The notes beneath the pieces are model-generated. The model did not search any database, had not been told where the DNA came from, and saw nothing but the letters and a program-made list of their open reading frames with translations. Both the position numbers and the translations under genes were made by a program. From NCBI RefSeq assembly GCF_011050415.1, contig NZ_DRFS01000019.1, positions 124,001-188,000 on the forward strand: a stretch of DNA of 64,000 bases, written 5' to 3'. Below are positions 9,092-18,295 of the stretch, piece after piece. Numbering within the stretch: position 1 is the first letter of the stretch; every line of letters begins with the position of its first letter. Source of the stretch: Halomonas sp. (GTDB lineage: Bacteria > Pseudomonadota > Gammaproteobacteria > Pseudomonadales > Halomonadaceae).

Positions 9092-9838
9092 TTAGTACAT
9101 ATGCTGCCCGCCGTTCATCGCCACATTACTGCCGGTCATGAAACCAGCTTGTTCGCTACAGATGAAGGCGATCAATGTGGCTATCTCGTCCGGTTTGCCG
9201 AGCCGCCCAACCGGAATCTGGGAGATCACCTTCGACTCCAATACCTCCTTGGGTACCGCCATCACCATGCTGGTCTCTAGGTAGCCAGGAGAGACGGTGT
9301 TGACGGTAACGCCACGCTTCGCCACTTCCATGGCCAGCGACTTGGTGAAGCCATGAATGCCAGCCTTGGCAGCGGCGTAGTTGGTCTGGCCGAACTGGCC
9401 CTTGGAGCCGTTGATCGAGGAGATATTGACGATACGACCCCAGCCGCGCTCGACCATTGCGTCGCAAAACGGCTGGGTCATATGGAACATCGAGTCCAGA
9501 TTGGTACGCATCACCGCATCCCAGTCGACCTTTGTCAGTTTGCGGAAGGTGGCATCGCGGGTGATGCCAGCGTTATTGATCAGAATGTCGACAACGGTGC
9601 CTTCGGCCTCGATATTGCTTGCCAGTCGCTGACAGTCGTCAAAGTTGGCCACATCGACGGCGTAGGCGGAGAAGTGGTAGCCCTTACTGGCCTGCTGCTG
9701 CAGCCACGTCTGGACATGGTCGTTGTTGGGCGAGTGGGTGACCAGGACGTGATGTCCCGCATCGTGTAGTGTCCGCGCGATAGCTTCACCGAGGCCGCCC
9801 ATGCCACCAGTAACAAGTGCTGTGTGTTGAACTTTCAT
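9092..9838 (-). CDS. phaB: Acetoacetyl-CoA reductase (PhaB-type SDR)
   Basis: This 248-residue short-chain dehydrogenase has a Rossmann glycine motif TGGMGGLGEAIA, NNAGITRD, a catalytic Ser (NISSINGSKGQFGQ) and YAAAK. The GQFGQTNYAAAKAG stretch is characteristic of PhaB, which reduces acetoacetyl-CoA to (R)-3-hydroxybutyryl-CoA with NADPH for PHB synthesis. I chose the ATG at 9838 because AAGGAGAG lies upstream; the frame extends 31 codons further without a good site. It is between a small phasin-like gene and the DUF3141 gene. FabG-like function in another pathway is the main alternative. Confidence 0.88.
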   Translation of the reverse strand: MKVQHTALVTGGMGGLGEAIARTLHDAGHHVLVTHSPNNDHVQTWLQQQASKGYHFSAYAVDVANFDDCQRLASNIEAEGTVVDILINNAGITRDATFRKLTKVDWDAVMRTNLDSMFHMTQPFCDAMVERGWGRIVNISSINGSKGQFGQTNYAAAKAGIHGFTKSLAMEVAKRGVTVNTVSPGYLETSMVMAVPKEVLESKVISQIPVGRLGKPDEIATLIAFICSEQAGFMTGSNVAMNGGQHMY

Positions 9839-9842
9839 CCGT

Positions 9843-10160
9843 TCACTCTCCTTTTTTTGCTGTGTCTTGGGCGTCTGGTGTGCCGGTGTATAGCCAGTAG
9901 AGCGCTGGAGAGTTAGCACAGACAGTGTCAAGCAAGGCTTTTGTCGTTTGAACCTGCCAACCTAATAGAGCTTCAGACAGGCCCATTAGCAGAGCACTCT
10001 GTTTATCAAAGGTCTGCTGTATGCATGTGCCCTCAGCGTAGGGCTGAGAGTCGAATATGTGCCACGCTTGCTGACTTTTCTGTGTCAGTTCCATCGTTTG
10101 ATAACAAAGATCCTGATTGGCTTGAAAAAGCGCCAGAGGTAGGTTGATGTTGTGGTTCAT
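9843..10160 (-). CDS. Small helical protein, possibly phasin-like
   Basis: This 105-residue protein is predicted mainly alpha-helical and glutamine-rich, with no signal peptide or membrane span. Its composition and its place immediately upstream of phaB (stop only 4 bp before the phaB start) suggest a granule-surface (phasin-like) protein, although it is shorter than typical phasins and I cannot see a diagnostic motif. AGGAG lies about 7 bases upstream of the ATG. It appears to be the first gene of the run through phaB, DUF3141, usp and tetR. Confidence 0.5.
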   Translation of the reverse strand: MNHNINLPLALFQANQDLCYQTMELTQKSQQAWHIFDSQPYAEGTCIQQTFDKQSALLMGLSEALLGWQVQTTKALLDTVCANSPALYWLYTGTPDAQDTAKKGE

Positions 10161-10204
10161 TGTGTGCTCCTTCTGGTTTGTTGCGCGAATGGGCGCGGTT
10201 TTCC

Positions 10205-11329
10205 TCAGGCCATCTGGCTGATGGTCTTGCGAAAGCGAGTTAATGAGATGGTGAATAGCACGCTGCCAATTATCAGCAGCATCAGAAACTGACCCCAGAC
10301 GACATCAATGCCGGCCCCACGGAATAGAATGGCCTGGCTCAGCTCGACGAAGTGTGTAGTGGGGGCGATGAGCATTATATTCTGGACGAATTCGGGCATG
10401 CTTTCGCGTGGCGTAGCACTGCCCGAGAGCATTTGAAGCGGCATTAGAAATAAGATCATCAGCATGCCAAATTGCGGCATGCTGCGTGCCAGGGTGGCCA
10501 GGAAGATACCCATCGAGGTGGTGGCGAACAGGTGCAAGGCGGCTCCTGCCAAAAACAGGGCGACCGACCCTTCTACCGGTACTTGCAGCAGGCCCCGTAC
10601 GACGAAGGTTAGTGAGAGTGTCACGGCGATTAAGACGACCGCCCCCATCGACCACACCTTGGCCAACATGATCTCCGTTGGGGTGACTGGCATGACCAGC
10701 AAGTGTTCGATGGTGCCGTGCTCACGCTCGCGGATCAGTGCGGCTCCGGTGAGAATGATGGAGAGCATCGTGACATTGTCGATGATGGACATTAGCGAGC
10801 CGAACCAGAACTGCTCAAGCCCAGGGTTGAAGCGTGCGCGCAGGGCCAGGTCGACAGGCGGTACGGCGCTCGCGCGGTACCGCTGGACGAACCCATTGAT
10901 CTCGCCCATGACGATCTGCTGTACATAGTTATTGCCCGAGAAGGCCTGACTCATGCGGGTGGCGTCGATATTGAGCTGGAGGGCGGGCGTGCGTCCGGCC
11001 AGTACGTTACGTTGGAAGTTGGCGGGAATGACCAGCACAAAGGTGTAGTGCCCGGCATCCAGTCCCGAGTCCATTTCTGGAAATGAGATGATTTTCGGAT
11101 ACACGAACTGAGGGGGATAGAAGGCTGAAACGATACGCGCGGAGAGCGGTGAGTCGTCTTCGTCGACGATCGCAATAGGCGCGTTGTTCAGCGTTTCGGG
11201 CATCGCCGTCGCGGAGGTGTAAACGGCGATACTGAATACGTAAACGATGAGCACCAGCATTGTCGGGTCGCGTAACAGGCTCCAGAACTCCTTGATGCCG
11301 AGCCTAAAAATAGTGGCGATTTGGCGCAT
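10205..11329 (-). CDS. yhhJ: ABC-2 type transporter permease (YhhJ-like)
   Basis: This 374-residue protein has one N-terminal membrane segment, a large periplasmic loop and five C-terminal spans, the usual ABC-2 permease plan. The stretch REREHGTIEHLLVMPVTP is a hallmark of this permease group. Length equals that of E. coli YhhJ. Its ATG follows the rbbA stop with one base between them, and its AGGAGAG lies inside rbbA. It should form the membrane channel of the RbbA/YhiI exporter together with the permease half of RbbA. Exported substrate unknown. Confidence 0.88.
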   Translation of the reverse strand: MRQIATIFRLGIKEFWSLLRDPTMLVLIVYVFSIAVYTSATAMPETLNNAPIAIVDEDDSPLSARIVSAFYPPQFVYPKIISFPEMDSGLDAGHYTFVLVIPANFQRNVLAGRTPALQLNIDATRMSQAFSGNNYVQQIVMGEINGFVQRYRASAVPPVDLALRARFNPGLEQFWFGSLMSIIDNVTMLSIILTGAALIREREHGTIEHLLVMPVTPTEIMLAKVWSMGAVVLIAVTLSLTFVVRGLLQVPVEGSVALFLAGAALHLFATTSMGIFLATLARSMPQFGMLMILFLMPLQMLSGSATPRESMPEFVQNIMLIAPTTHFVELSQAILFRGAGIDVVWGQFLMLLIIGSVLFTISLTRFRKTISQMA

Positions 11330-11330
11330 C

Positions 11331-14102
11331 TTAGCTCTCCTGCTTTTTGAGGAGGATGATCGCCAGCCCCATGATCACGGGAACCGACAACAGCATCGGT
11401 AAGAACGAACCGATGAGGTCGCGAAGGTCGAGTGCCTTGCTAAATACGCCGCGACTGATGGTGAACATATGGCTTGCCGGGTAGATATTGCCGATGAATC
11501 GCCCGACACCGTCTAGTGACGAGACCGGGTCGGTCAGGCCTGAGAACTGAGTAGCGGGGATGAGGGTGCCGATCATGGCGAAAAACATGGCGGCGATCTG
11601 ACTTTTGGTGATAGTGGATGCCAACAAACCCATCCCCGTAGCAATGATCGAGAACACTAGCGCCGAAAGTGCCAGCGTAGGGAAACTGCCGGTGATCGGC
11701 ACGCCGAACAGCGTGACCGCAAGCCCTGTCATCAACAGAAAGTTGATCATTGCCAAGCCAATGTAGGGAATCTGCTTGCCGATTAGGAATTCGGCTCGGG
11801 TGACCGGGGTGACATAGAGGTTGATGATCGACCCCATCTCTTTTTCACGTACTACCGAGAGCGCAGTAAGCATGGCCGGGAGCATCAGTAACAGCAGTGG
11901 AATCACGGCAGGTACCATGGCTGGAAGGCTCTGTATATCGGGGTTGTAGCGGTAGCGGTTCTCTATGCTGGCCGCCATTGCGCTGGCCGCTATTCCAGAC
12001 TGCCTTGCCTGCTCCTGTAGCCACTGCTGATGCATGCCCTGGACATAGCCCTGCACGGTTTCAGCGCGCTGGGGCATGGCGCCATCGATCCAGGCCCCGA
12101 TCGCCACGTTGCGACCGCGCATCACGTCTCGTGCAAATCCCGGAGGAATCTCGATCGCCAGGGCCAGTTCTCCGCTACGCATGCGGCGATCAAGCTCTTC
12201 ATAGTCAGTCAGTGGCGGGCGCTCGATAAAATAGTGAGGGGCTCCAGAGAGATTCAGAGCGTAATTGTGGCTAAGCGAGGTTTGGTCACGGTCGAGGATG
12301 GCGTAGCTGAGATCCTCGACATCCATGCTGATACCGAAACCAATCACAAACATCAAGATAAGCGAGCCGACCAGTGCCAGGGCCGCACGCACCGGGTCTC
12401 GGCGTAACTCAAGGGTTTCGCGCCACATATAGCTAAGCATGCGCTGCAGGCTGAAATGCTGGTGGCGCGGTGGGCCAAGATGGCTCTCTTCGGCGATAGG
12501 GGGTGATTCTGAGGCGCTGCCGACTTCCTGTGGTGTGTTTTGCGGTTCTGAGCTCTCCTGATCCGCGCTCGCTTCGAGCAGGTAGCCTATAAAGGCTTCC
12601 TCCAGTGTTGCCGCGCCACGCTTCTCTACCAGCCCCGCTGGCGTGTCGCTGTCGAGTACACGGCCAGCGTGCATCATCGACATGCGGTCGCAGCGCTCGG
12701 CCTCATTCATGAAGTGAGTAGAGATAAAGATAGTCACCCGATCCCGTCGCGACAGCTCGACCAGGAGGCGCCAGAAGTTGTCACGGGCGATCGGGTCGAC
12801 ACCTGAGGTAGGCTCGTCGAGTATCAATAGTTCGGGCTTGTGGACCATCGCGACTGCCAGCGATAGCCGCTGACGCACCCCCAGCGGTAGACTCTCCGGC
12901 AGGTCGTCGAGGACATGATCGAGCTCGAAGCGCTTGACCATCTCGGCGACCCGGTCGGGGATGTCGTGCTTTGCAATCTGGAATAGACGCGCGTGCAGCA
13001 ACAAGTTCTGGCGCACGGTGAGTTCGCCATACAATGAGAATGCTTGGGACATGTAGCCCACTCGTCGGCGGGTATCGATATCCCGTGGATCGACCTCCTG
13101 ACCGAACAGCCAGGCCTGGCCTTCGCTGGCAGGCAGTAGGCCAGTGAGCATTTTCATGGTGGTTGACTTGCCGCAGCCGTTGGAGCCGAGGAAACCAAAG
13201 ATTTCACCGCGCCGGATACGAAAGCTGACATGGTCGACGGCCACAAAATCGCCGAAACGCATGGTCAAGCCCTTGGCTTCGATGGCGATGTCGGTCTCGG
13301 TATCGACTTCCAGCGGAGGGATATGCACAGGTTGATAGCCGCGTTTCTTCTCTTCCGGTAGCAGCTCAATATAGGCGCCATCCAGTGAGTCGCTGGCGGT
13401 ACGCTCAAGCAGCTCCTTGGCGGTGCCGGTGGCGAGTATGCGTCCCGCATCCATCACTACCAGCCAGTCAAAACGCTGGGCTTCGTCCATGTAGGCGGTG
13501 GCAACTATCACGCTCATCTGTGGCCTATCGACGCGGATGCGGGTGATCAAGTCCCAGAACTGGGCGCGGGCCAGCGGGTCGACGCCGGTGGTGGGTTCGT
13601 CAAGAATCAGCAGGTCGGGGTCATGAATCAGCGCACAGCACAACCCGAGCTTCTGCTTCATGCCGCCTGAGAGTTTTCCAGCAGGGCGCGTCAAAAACGA
13701 GTGTAGCCCGGTGCTGCGAGTCAGGTCGTCGATACGTCGGCGACGCTCACTGGCCCCGTGGCCGAACAGCCTGGCGAAGAACTGCAGATTCTCCTCAACG
13801 GAGAGGGTGGGGTAGAGGTTTTTACCTAGCCCTTGGGGCATGTAGGCAATACGTGGCCCTACGCGGCTCCGGTGCCGCTTGTCACGCATGTCACCGCCTA
13901 GTACGGTAACCTCGCCCTCTTGCACTTTGCGAGCGCCAGCGAGTAACGCCAGCAGGCTGGATTTTCCGACACCATCTGGGCCGATCAACCCGATCATGCA
14001 GCCAGCTGGCAGTTCCAGATTCAGTGCGTCAAGTGCTGTGATGCTGCCGAAGCGCAATGTTAGCTCGCTGACGTGGGCGACAGAGTGTGTATCTTGGATC
14101 AT
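11331..14102 (-). CDS. rbbA: RbbA-like ABC transporter: two ATPase domains fused to a permease
   Basis: This 923-residue fusion has ABC domain 1 (Walker [10 protein letters not shown], signature LSGGMKQK, Walker [14 protein letters not shown]), ABC domain 2 (GSNGCGKST, a degenerate signature [23 protein letters not shown]), then a linker and a C-terminal ABC-2 permease of about six spans. Order and length match E. coli RbbA (911 residues), described both as a ribosome-associated ATPase and as a putative exporter. The ATG overlaps the yhiI stop (ATGA). The genetic context of an HlyD adaptor and a second permease favours an efflux role here. Confidence 0.92.
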   Translation of the reverse strand: MIQDTHSVAHVSELTLRFGSITALDALNLELPAGCMIGLIGPDGVGKSSLLALLAGARKVQEGEVTVLGGDMRDKRHRSRVGPRIAYMPQGLGKNLYPTLSVEENLQFFARLFGHGASERRRRIDDLTRSTGLHSFLTRPAGKLSGGMKQKLGLCCALIHDPDLLILDEPTTGVDPLARAQFWDLITRIRVDRPQMSVIVATAYMDEAQRFDWLVVMDAGRILATGTAKELLERTASDSLDGAYIELLPEEKKRGYQPVHIPPLEVDTETDIAIEAKGLTMRFGDFVAVDHVSFRIRRGEIFGFLGSNGCGKSTTMKMLTGLLPASEGQAWLFGQEVDPRDIDTRRRVGYMSQAFSLYGELTVRQNLLLHARLFQIAKHDIPDRVAEMVKRFELDHVLDDLPESLPLGVRQRLSLAVAMVHKPELLILDEPTSGVDPIARDNFWRLLVELSRRDRVTIFISTHFMNEAERCDRMSMMHAGRVLDSDTPAGLVEKRGAATLEEAFIGYLLEASADQESSEPQNTPQEVGSASESPPIAEESHLGPPRHQHFSLQRMLSYMWRETLELRRDPVRAALALVGSLILMFVIGFGISMDVEDLSYAILDRDQTSLSHNYALNLSGAPHYFIERPPLTDYEELDRRMRSGELALAIEIPPGFARDVMRGRNVAIGAWIDGAMPQRAETVQGYVQGMHQQWLQEQARQSGIAASAMAASIENRYRYNPDIQSLPAMVPAVIPLLLLMLPAMLTALSVVREKEMGSIINLYVTPVTRAEFLIGKQIPYIGLAMINFLLMTGLAVTLFGVPITGSFPTLALSALVFSIIATGMGLLASTITKSQIAAMFFAMIGTLIPATQFSGLTDPVSSLDGVGRFIGNIYPASHMFTISRGVFSKALDLRDLIGSFLPMLLSVPVIMGLAIILLKKQES

Positions 14103-15175
14103 GGTGAAACATTGACCTGGAGATGGTCGGGCCAGGTCGCTTCTTTCTCGATTTTTAGATAGGCCATGCCGGGCAGTCCTGTCTTGACCTGCTCAATATG
14201 TTCGAGAAGCAGTGCTGGATCTATCTGAGCGCGAATTCGGAACATCAATTTTTCCCGTTCGCTCTCCGTTTCTACGGTTTTGGGGGTGAACTGTGCAATG
14301 CTGGCTACGAAGCTGACCCGGGCAGGAATCACATAGTCCGGGGCAGCATCTAGTACTAGGCGAACCTCGTCGCCGATGGCAACCCGGCCTGCCTCGCTGG
14401 TGGGCAAGAAGAGCGTCATATAGACTTTGGTGAGGTCGACTAGGTTGAGTACCTTGCCCCCGGCACCCAACACCTCGCCTGGTTCGGCCACCCGGTACTG
14501 TACTCGGGCCAAGCGGTCAGTTTTCAGCTCGCTGTCCTCCAGGTCGGCCTCAATGCGTTGGATCGAGGCCTGGGTGGCTTCTACCTCTGACTCGGCTTCG
14601 ATTACCTGGGATTCGGAAGCGCGGATAGCGGCTTGGGCTGAGAGCACCTGGGAATTGGCCGAAGCCAGGGCGGCCTGCTGGCTTTGGTAGTCGGCTAGGG
14701 TATCGTCGAATTGCTGGCGAGAGATGGCGTTTCGCTCTACCAATTCAGCCGAACGCTCGTAGCGCTTTCGAGAGGCATTCAGTTCAGCTTGTCGCTGGTT
14801 GACTACAGCGCGTGCGGTTTCCAGCTCGCTCTGGCGCATGGCAACCATGGCTCGGGCTGTCTCTAGGGCGTTCTCGGCTCGGCGAGTCTGTGCTCTGGCC
14901 TGGGCCAGATCGGCCTCCAGGGTGGCGGTATCCATGCGTGCGACCACTTGGCCGACTTCAACGAATTCTCCCTCCTCAACCAATACCTCGGCGAGGCGGC
15001 CGGCGACGCGGGTGGCAATATCGATCTCAGTGGCTTCAATGCGCCCGTTGCCGCTAGTGATACCCCAGTCTGGGCCATCTGGCTGCAGTTCCCGCCAGAC
15101 CAACCAAGCCAGAATGCCGATAATGGAAATAGCCGCCAAGCTTTTGATCCACTTGCTTTTACTGCTTGACTTCAT
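14099..15175 (-). CDS. yhiI: HlyD-family membrane fusion protein (YhiI-like)
   Basis: This 358-residue adaptor has an N-terminal membrane anchor ([16 protein letters not shown]), a lipoyl-like half motif ([18 protein letters not shown]), a long Ala/Gln/Glu coiled-coil hairpin at residues ~95-215, and a second lipoyl/beta-barrel part ([20 protein letters not shown]). It would link the inner-membrane RbbA/YhhJ complex to an outer-membrane channel. It is the first gene of the three-gene operon with 4-bp and 1-bp junctions. Two palindromes lie upstream in its promoter region. Confidence 0.9.
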   Translation of the reverse strand: MKSSSKSKWIKSLAAISIIGILAWLVWRELQPDGPDWGITSGNGRIEATEIDIATRVAGRLAEVLVEEGEFVEVGQVVARMDTATLEADLAQARAQTRRAENALETARAMVAMRQSELETARAVVNQRQAELNASRKRYERSAELVERNAISRQQFDDTLADYQSQQAALASANSQVLSAQAAIRASESQVIEAESEVEATQASIQRIEADLEDSELKTDRLARVQYRVAEPGEVLGAGGKVLNLVDLTKVYMTLFLPTSEAGRVAIGDEVRLVLDAAPDYVIPARVSFVASIAQFTPKTVETESEREKLMFRIRAQIDPALLLEHIEQVKTGLPGMAYLKIEKEATWPDHLQVNVSP

Positions 15176-15215
15176 GGTGTTGTGCTCTTAGTTGGCAGTC
15201 GATTAATGGGGTAAC

Positions 15216-15232
15216 GTGACTGACTCAGTCAC
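15216..15232. promoter_or_regulatory. 17-bp perfect palindrome in yhiI promoter region
   Basis: The sequence GTGACTGAcTCAGTCAC is a perfect palindrome around a central C, 41-57 bp upstream of the yhiI ATG. Its size and position fit an operator for a dimeric regulator such as a TetR or MarR protein. No regulator can be assigned from sequence. The rest of the 280-bp region between yhiI and the kinase-like gene holds a second, different palindrome at 15418-15447 and otherwise no gene that I can see. Confidence 0.5.
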
Positions 15233-15417
15233 CGTGTCGAGGTTTTGGCTGTCAAGGCAAGATTGACTTGATTACAGACGGTGCGCTCACCGCCACTCAC
15301 CCGATAGATGTGAGGAGCTAGCGCTGAGAAAACTTTTGTGGCGTACGCTTGGATTAAAAAGTTAGATTTGTTGTTACTATTATCTAATTATTTGTAGACA
15401 AGGTTTTGACCTTGATC

Positions 15418-15447
15418 AATTAAAAACCGTCTAGTCGGTTTTTAATT
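15418..15447. promoter_or_regulatory. TetR-type operator-like palindrome, copy 1
   Basis: Twelve-base perfect arms (AATTAAAAACCG and its complement) flank a 6-base centre. On the minus strand the core reads AAAAACCG-ACTAGA-CGGTTTTT, differing from copy 2 at 16207-16232 by a single base in the centre. It lies 9 bp past the stop of the kinase-like gene and ~240 bp upstream of yhiI. The T-rich ends could also make a weak terminator, but the identity with the second copy in a promoter region argues for a protein-binding site. Confidence 0.6.
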
Positions 15448-15455
15448 TTTAAAAT

Positions 15456-16073
15456 TTACTTTTGTGCCGCTAATAATGAAATGACTCTCCGACGCCATTT
15501 TTGCAATCCATACTCATCCCAACGTCGAAAGCACCAAGCGAATGGGACGGCCCAGGGTTTCAGCTTAACCATTGATGCGAGATCGACTAGGTAGACACGC
15601 CCGCCTGGGGCCACCAAGATGTTTCCTCCACTGCGTAAATCCATATGGAAGAGGCGGCGTTCATGCAAAATTTCAACGCTTTTCTGAAGTTTGAGGTTGG
15701 CTTGAATTAGCTGGCGAGTGTCGAGTTTTGAAATAGGTATGGACGGCACGTAACGCAACATAAAAGCGTCTTTGTCGAGCCAGCCCAACCACTCGGGAAC
15801 AAGCTCCGTACCATAAAGCCGCTGGTATGCTTTGCACTCTCGTCGCAATAACCAACGAATCAAGGGGTGTGCTAGCTTGGGGCGATAACGACAATCCTTA
15901 ATTACAATCATTTCTTGTTGCCAATTTAAGGCGTAGGTGTCCGCATTGAGTGCTGAAGGCTTTTTTTTCAAAGGCATGCGTAAAGTTTGCGCCAAATGGT
16001 GCCGACGAAGAGCTTCCTTTTTGGGTAGAGAACTCCTGGCTCTCGTGTCTTGGCAGAGTTTGGTTTGATTCAT
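15456..16073 (-). CDS. Small protein-kinase-like (RIO/LPS-kinase-type) protein
   Basis: This 205-residue protein carries kinase-fold hallmarks: VIKDCRYRP (candidate ATP-binding Lys), RRECKAYQRLYG (candidate C-helix Glu), the catalytic loop HMDLRSGGNILV (HxDxxxxN) and VYLVDLAS in place of DFG. The family is a minimal RIO-like or lipopolysaccharide-core-kinase-like group; the substrate (protein or lipid/sugar) is unknown. I chose the ATG at 16073 with AAGGGA upstream; the frame stays open another 31 codons. No membrane span is seen. Matching palindromes lie both downstream and in its upstream region, tying it to the adjacent efflux operon. Confidence 0.7.
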   Translation of the reverse strand: MNQTKLCQDTRARSSLPKKEALRRHHLAQTLRMPLKKKPSALNADTYALNWQQEMIVIKDCRYRPKLAHPLIRWLLRRECKAYQRLYGTELVPEWLGWLDKDAFMLRYVPSIPISKLDTRQLIQANLKLQKSVEILHERRLFHMDLRSGGNILVAPGGRVYLVDLASMVKLKPWAVPFAWCFRRWDEYGLQKWRRRVISLLAAQK

Positions 16074-16206
16074 ATCAGTTCCCTTTTGAGGGGGGGAAGC
16101 AGAAGCTAATAATACACATACATTTCCGAATGTATATGTATTAAGCAACAGCCTCAATGATTGCAATTATTCATTGGATTTAATCATTTAAATTTGATGG
16201 TGGTCA

Positions 16207-16232
16207 ATAAAAACCGACCAGACGGTTTTTAT
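16207..16232. promoter_or_regulatory. TetR-type operator-like palindrome, copy 2
   Basis: Ten-base perfect arms (ATAAAAACCG and complement) surround ACCAGA. The 22-base core is the same as copy 1 at 15418-15447 read on the minus strand, apart from one central base. It lies ~134 bp upstream of the kinase-like gene and ~305 bp upstream of the BCCT gene, in a divergent intergenic region. The spacing and symmetry suit a TetR-family repressor. Confidence 0.62.
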
Positions 16233-16422
16233 AAGAGGGTGAGCTAGTTACACTAACGTAACGTGTCATCTACCGAGTAGGTTGCTACTAGGGCCTGTTG
16301 GCGTATCACTCACAGCCGCGTTGGTGACCGTCTTTATTTGGGGGAAGGCAGGAAGAGAGATGTTTGGTGTTTCCACATGAACGACGACTTGCTGTGCGGG
16401 CCGCCAATGCAATGATTTCGTT

Positions 16423-16438
16423 AGCAAGATATCTTGCT
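16423..16438. promoter_or_regulatory. 16-bp perfect palindrome upstream of BCCT gene, with overlapping direct repeat
   Basis: AGCAAGATATCTTGCT is perfectly self-complementary and is followed by a second GATATCTT three bases later (direct repeat GATATCTT-GCT-GATATCTT). It is ~100 bp upstream of the BCCT start, a plausible operator or activator position. The rest of the 16074-16537 intergenic region holds the operator at 16207-16232 and no convincing gene. Confidence 0.4.
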
Positions 16439-16537
16439 GATATCTTTCGTCACAAGGTGGTATCGCCTGCTGTGGGGCTGATGGAGCTGAATATTTAAAA
16501 TTAAATCAAACATAAGTTCGCTAAGCAAGGAGATGTG

Positions 16538-18166
16538 ATGTATCGCCAAGCCACCTCAGGGTTATTCAAGGGAATGAATGCTCGCGTCACGTTGATCGCC
16601 ATTATTATGGTGGTAGCGGCTTTAATTTATGGGGCCTTTTTTACCGGACACCTCGCCGACGTCCTTGAACGCATGCGTCGCTCAGTGAACCCCTTTCTTG
16701 AGTGGTACTACGTCTTGCTCGTCGCGTTTTTACTGCTGTTTATGATCTGGCTGGGTGTGGGGCGCTTCAAGAACGTACGCTTGGGTGGTGATAACGAACA
16801 GCCGGAGTTCACCTTTTTCTCCTGGGTTTCAATGCTGTTCGCCGCGGGCACTGGGGTAGGGCTTCTATTCTGGGCGGTGGCTCAGCCGATCCTGCAATTT
16901 CAGGAAAATCCTTTCATATCCGAAGGTATGAGCCCGGAGGCAGCGCGGGTGGCGATGCGCCTGACCTACTTCCACTGGGGGTTGAATGGCTGGGCGATCT
17001 TCTCTTTCGTGGCGTTAGTGCTGGCCTACTTCGCCTATCGCCGTAACCTGCCGCTGACGGTGCGCTCTGGGTTGGAGCCGATTCTGGGCAAGTATAATCA
17101 TGGCATATTAGGCGACGTGGTCGACCTGCTTGCCGTATTCGGCACGGTGTTCGGGATCGCTACCACGTTGGGGCTCGGCGTTCAGCAAATGAATGCGGGC
17201 CTTGATGCAGTGTTCGGGTGGGAGCCATCGGTCAGACTCCAACTGCTGGTCACTGCCGTGATTATGAGCGTGGCGACGCTGTCAGTGGTCTCTGGAGTCA
17301 AGCGCGGCGTGCGCCTACTCTCCGAGGTTAACTTCTGGCTAAGTATTGCGGTGGTGGTCTTCATGCTGCTATTTGGCCCGACCCAGTACCTGATAGCGCT
17401 AACGATCGAATCCGCTGGCGACTATTTACAAAACCTGCTCGGCATGGCCTTTCACACCAATGCCACCGTCGCTGATGGCTGGCAATCAGAATGGACGGTC
17501 TTTTTCTGGGGGTGGTGGCTTGCTTGGTCGCCTTTCGTCGGTATGTTCATTGCCCGGGTCTCCCGGGGGCGTACCTTCCGCGAGTTCGTGATGGGGGTAC
17601 TGCTAGTGCCCACGGTGATCACCATTATCTGGATTGGCCTGTTTGGCGGCACCGCGCTCTATCACGAACTCTTTGGCGCAGGGGGGATCATCCAGGCCGT
17701 GGACGACGATGTGGCTACGGCGCTGTTTGCCACGGTGGCGGCAATGGATTTGGGCATGCTTGGCATCGGTGTGTCGGCGGTACTGGTGGTGTTGATTGCG
17801 ACCTACCTGATCACCTCTGCCAACGCCGGAACACTGGTGATCAACACTATTCTCGCCGGCGGTGATCCCGAACCGCCCACTGTACATCGCATCATCTGGG
17901 GGGCTGGGCTGGGTTTGCTGACAGCCGTAATGCTGCTGGCGGGTGGTCTTGAAACCCTTCAGTCAGCGGTGATTATGGCTGCCTTGCCATTTTCAGTGAT
18001 AGTGATCTTAATGGTGTTTGGACTACTCAAAGCATTGCACAGTGAGAGATTTGCCGCCCGTACCGGTTCGCGTACTGAAGCACCTCGCGAGCCTTGGGTA
18101 GACCTGGAAGATGCAGGGGCTCTACCCACACAAGTAAAGCCGGATGAGGTCTTTAAGCGGCATTGA
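16538..18166 (+). CDS. BCCT-family transporter (betaine/choline/carnitine type)
   Basis: This protein of about 542 residues has twelve predicted spans. It shows the BCCT landmarks FAAGTGVGLLFWAVAQP in the TM3-4 region and the TM8 signature (WGWWLAWSPFVGMFIARVS). It should import a quaternary ammonium or related osmolyte coupled to Na+ or H+. The ATG at 16538 is preferred over the GTG one codon earlier because AAGGAG lies 5 bases before it. The C-terminal tail is short, unlike the long regulatory tail of osmosensing BetP, so it may serve uptake for catabolism or be unregulated by osmolality. Exact substrate unresolved. Confidence 0.9.
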   Translation: MYRQATSGLFKGMNARVTLIAIIMVVAALIYGAFFTGHLADVLERMRRSVNPFLEWYYVLLVAFLLLFMIWLGVGRFKNVRLGGDNEQPEFTFFSWVSMLFAAGTGVGLLFWAVAQPILQFQENPFISEGMSPEAARVAMRLTYFHWGLNGWAIFSFVALVLAYFAYRRNLPLTVRSGLEPILGKYNHGILGDVVDLLAVFGTVFGIATTLGLGVQQMNAGLDAVFGWEPSVRLQLLVTAVIMSVATLSVVSGVKRGVRLLSEVNFWLSIAVVVFMLLFGPTQYLIALTIESAGDYLQNLLGMAFHTNATVADGWQSEWTVFFWGWWLAWSPFVGMFIARVSRGRTFREFVMGVLLVPTVITIIWIGLFGGTALYHELFGAGGIIQAVDDDVATALFATVAAMDLGMLGIGVSAVLVVLIATYLITSANAGTLVINTILAGGDPEPPTVHRIIWGAGLGLLTAVMLLAGGLETLQSAVIMAALPFSVIVILMVFGLLKALHSERFAARTGSRTEAPREPWVDLEDAGALPTQVKPDEVFKRH

Positions 18167-18295
18167 TTGGGCTGAGCCTTGTGCCGTGCAGCTTGGCTTC
18201 CCGAGATGAGGCTTACGCAATGCTAAAGTGCCGGAAAGCACTTATCTCGGCCCGCCTAAATTTGAAGGCTATGAGGTAGTGCTGTAAGACCGACT

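Noticed and set aside
15418..15447. Terminator for the kinase-like gene
   Set aside because: Few G-C pairs and the same palindrome recurs in the upstream intergenic region, so an operator is more likely.
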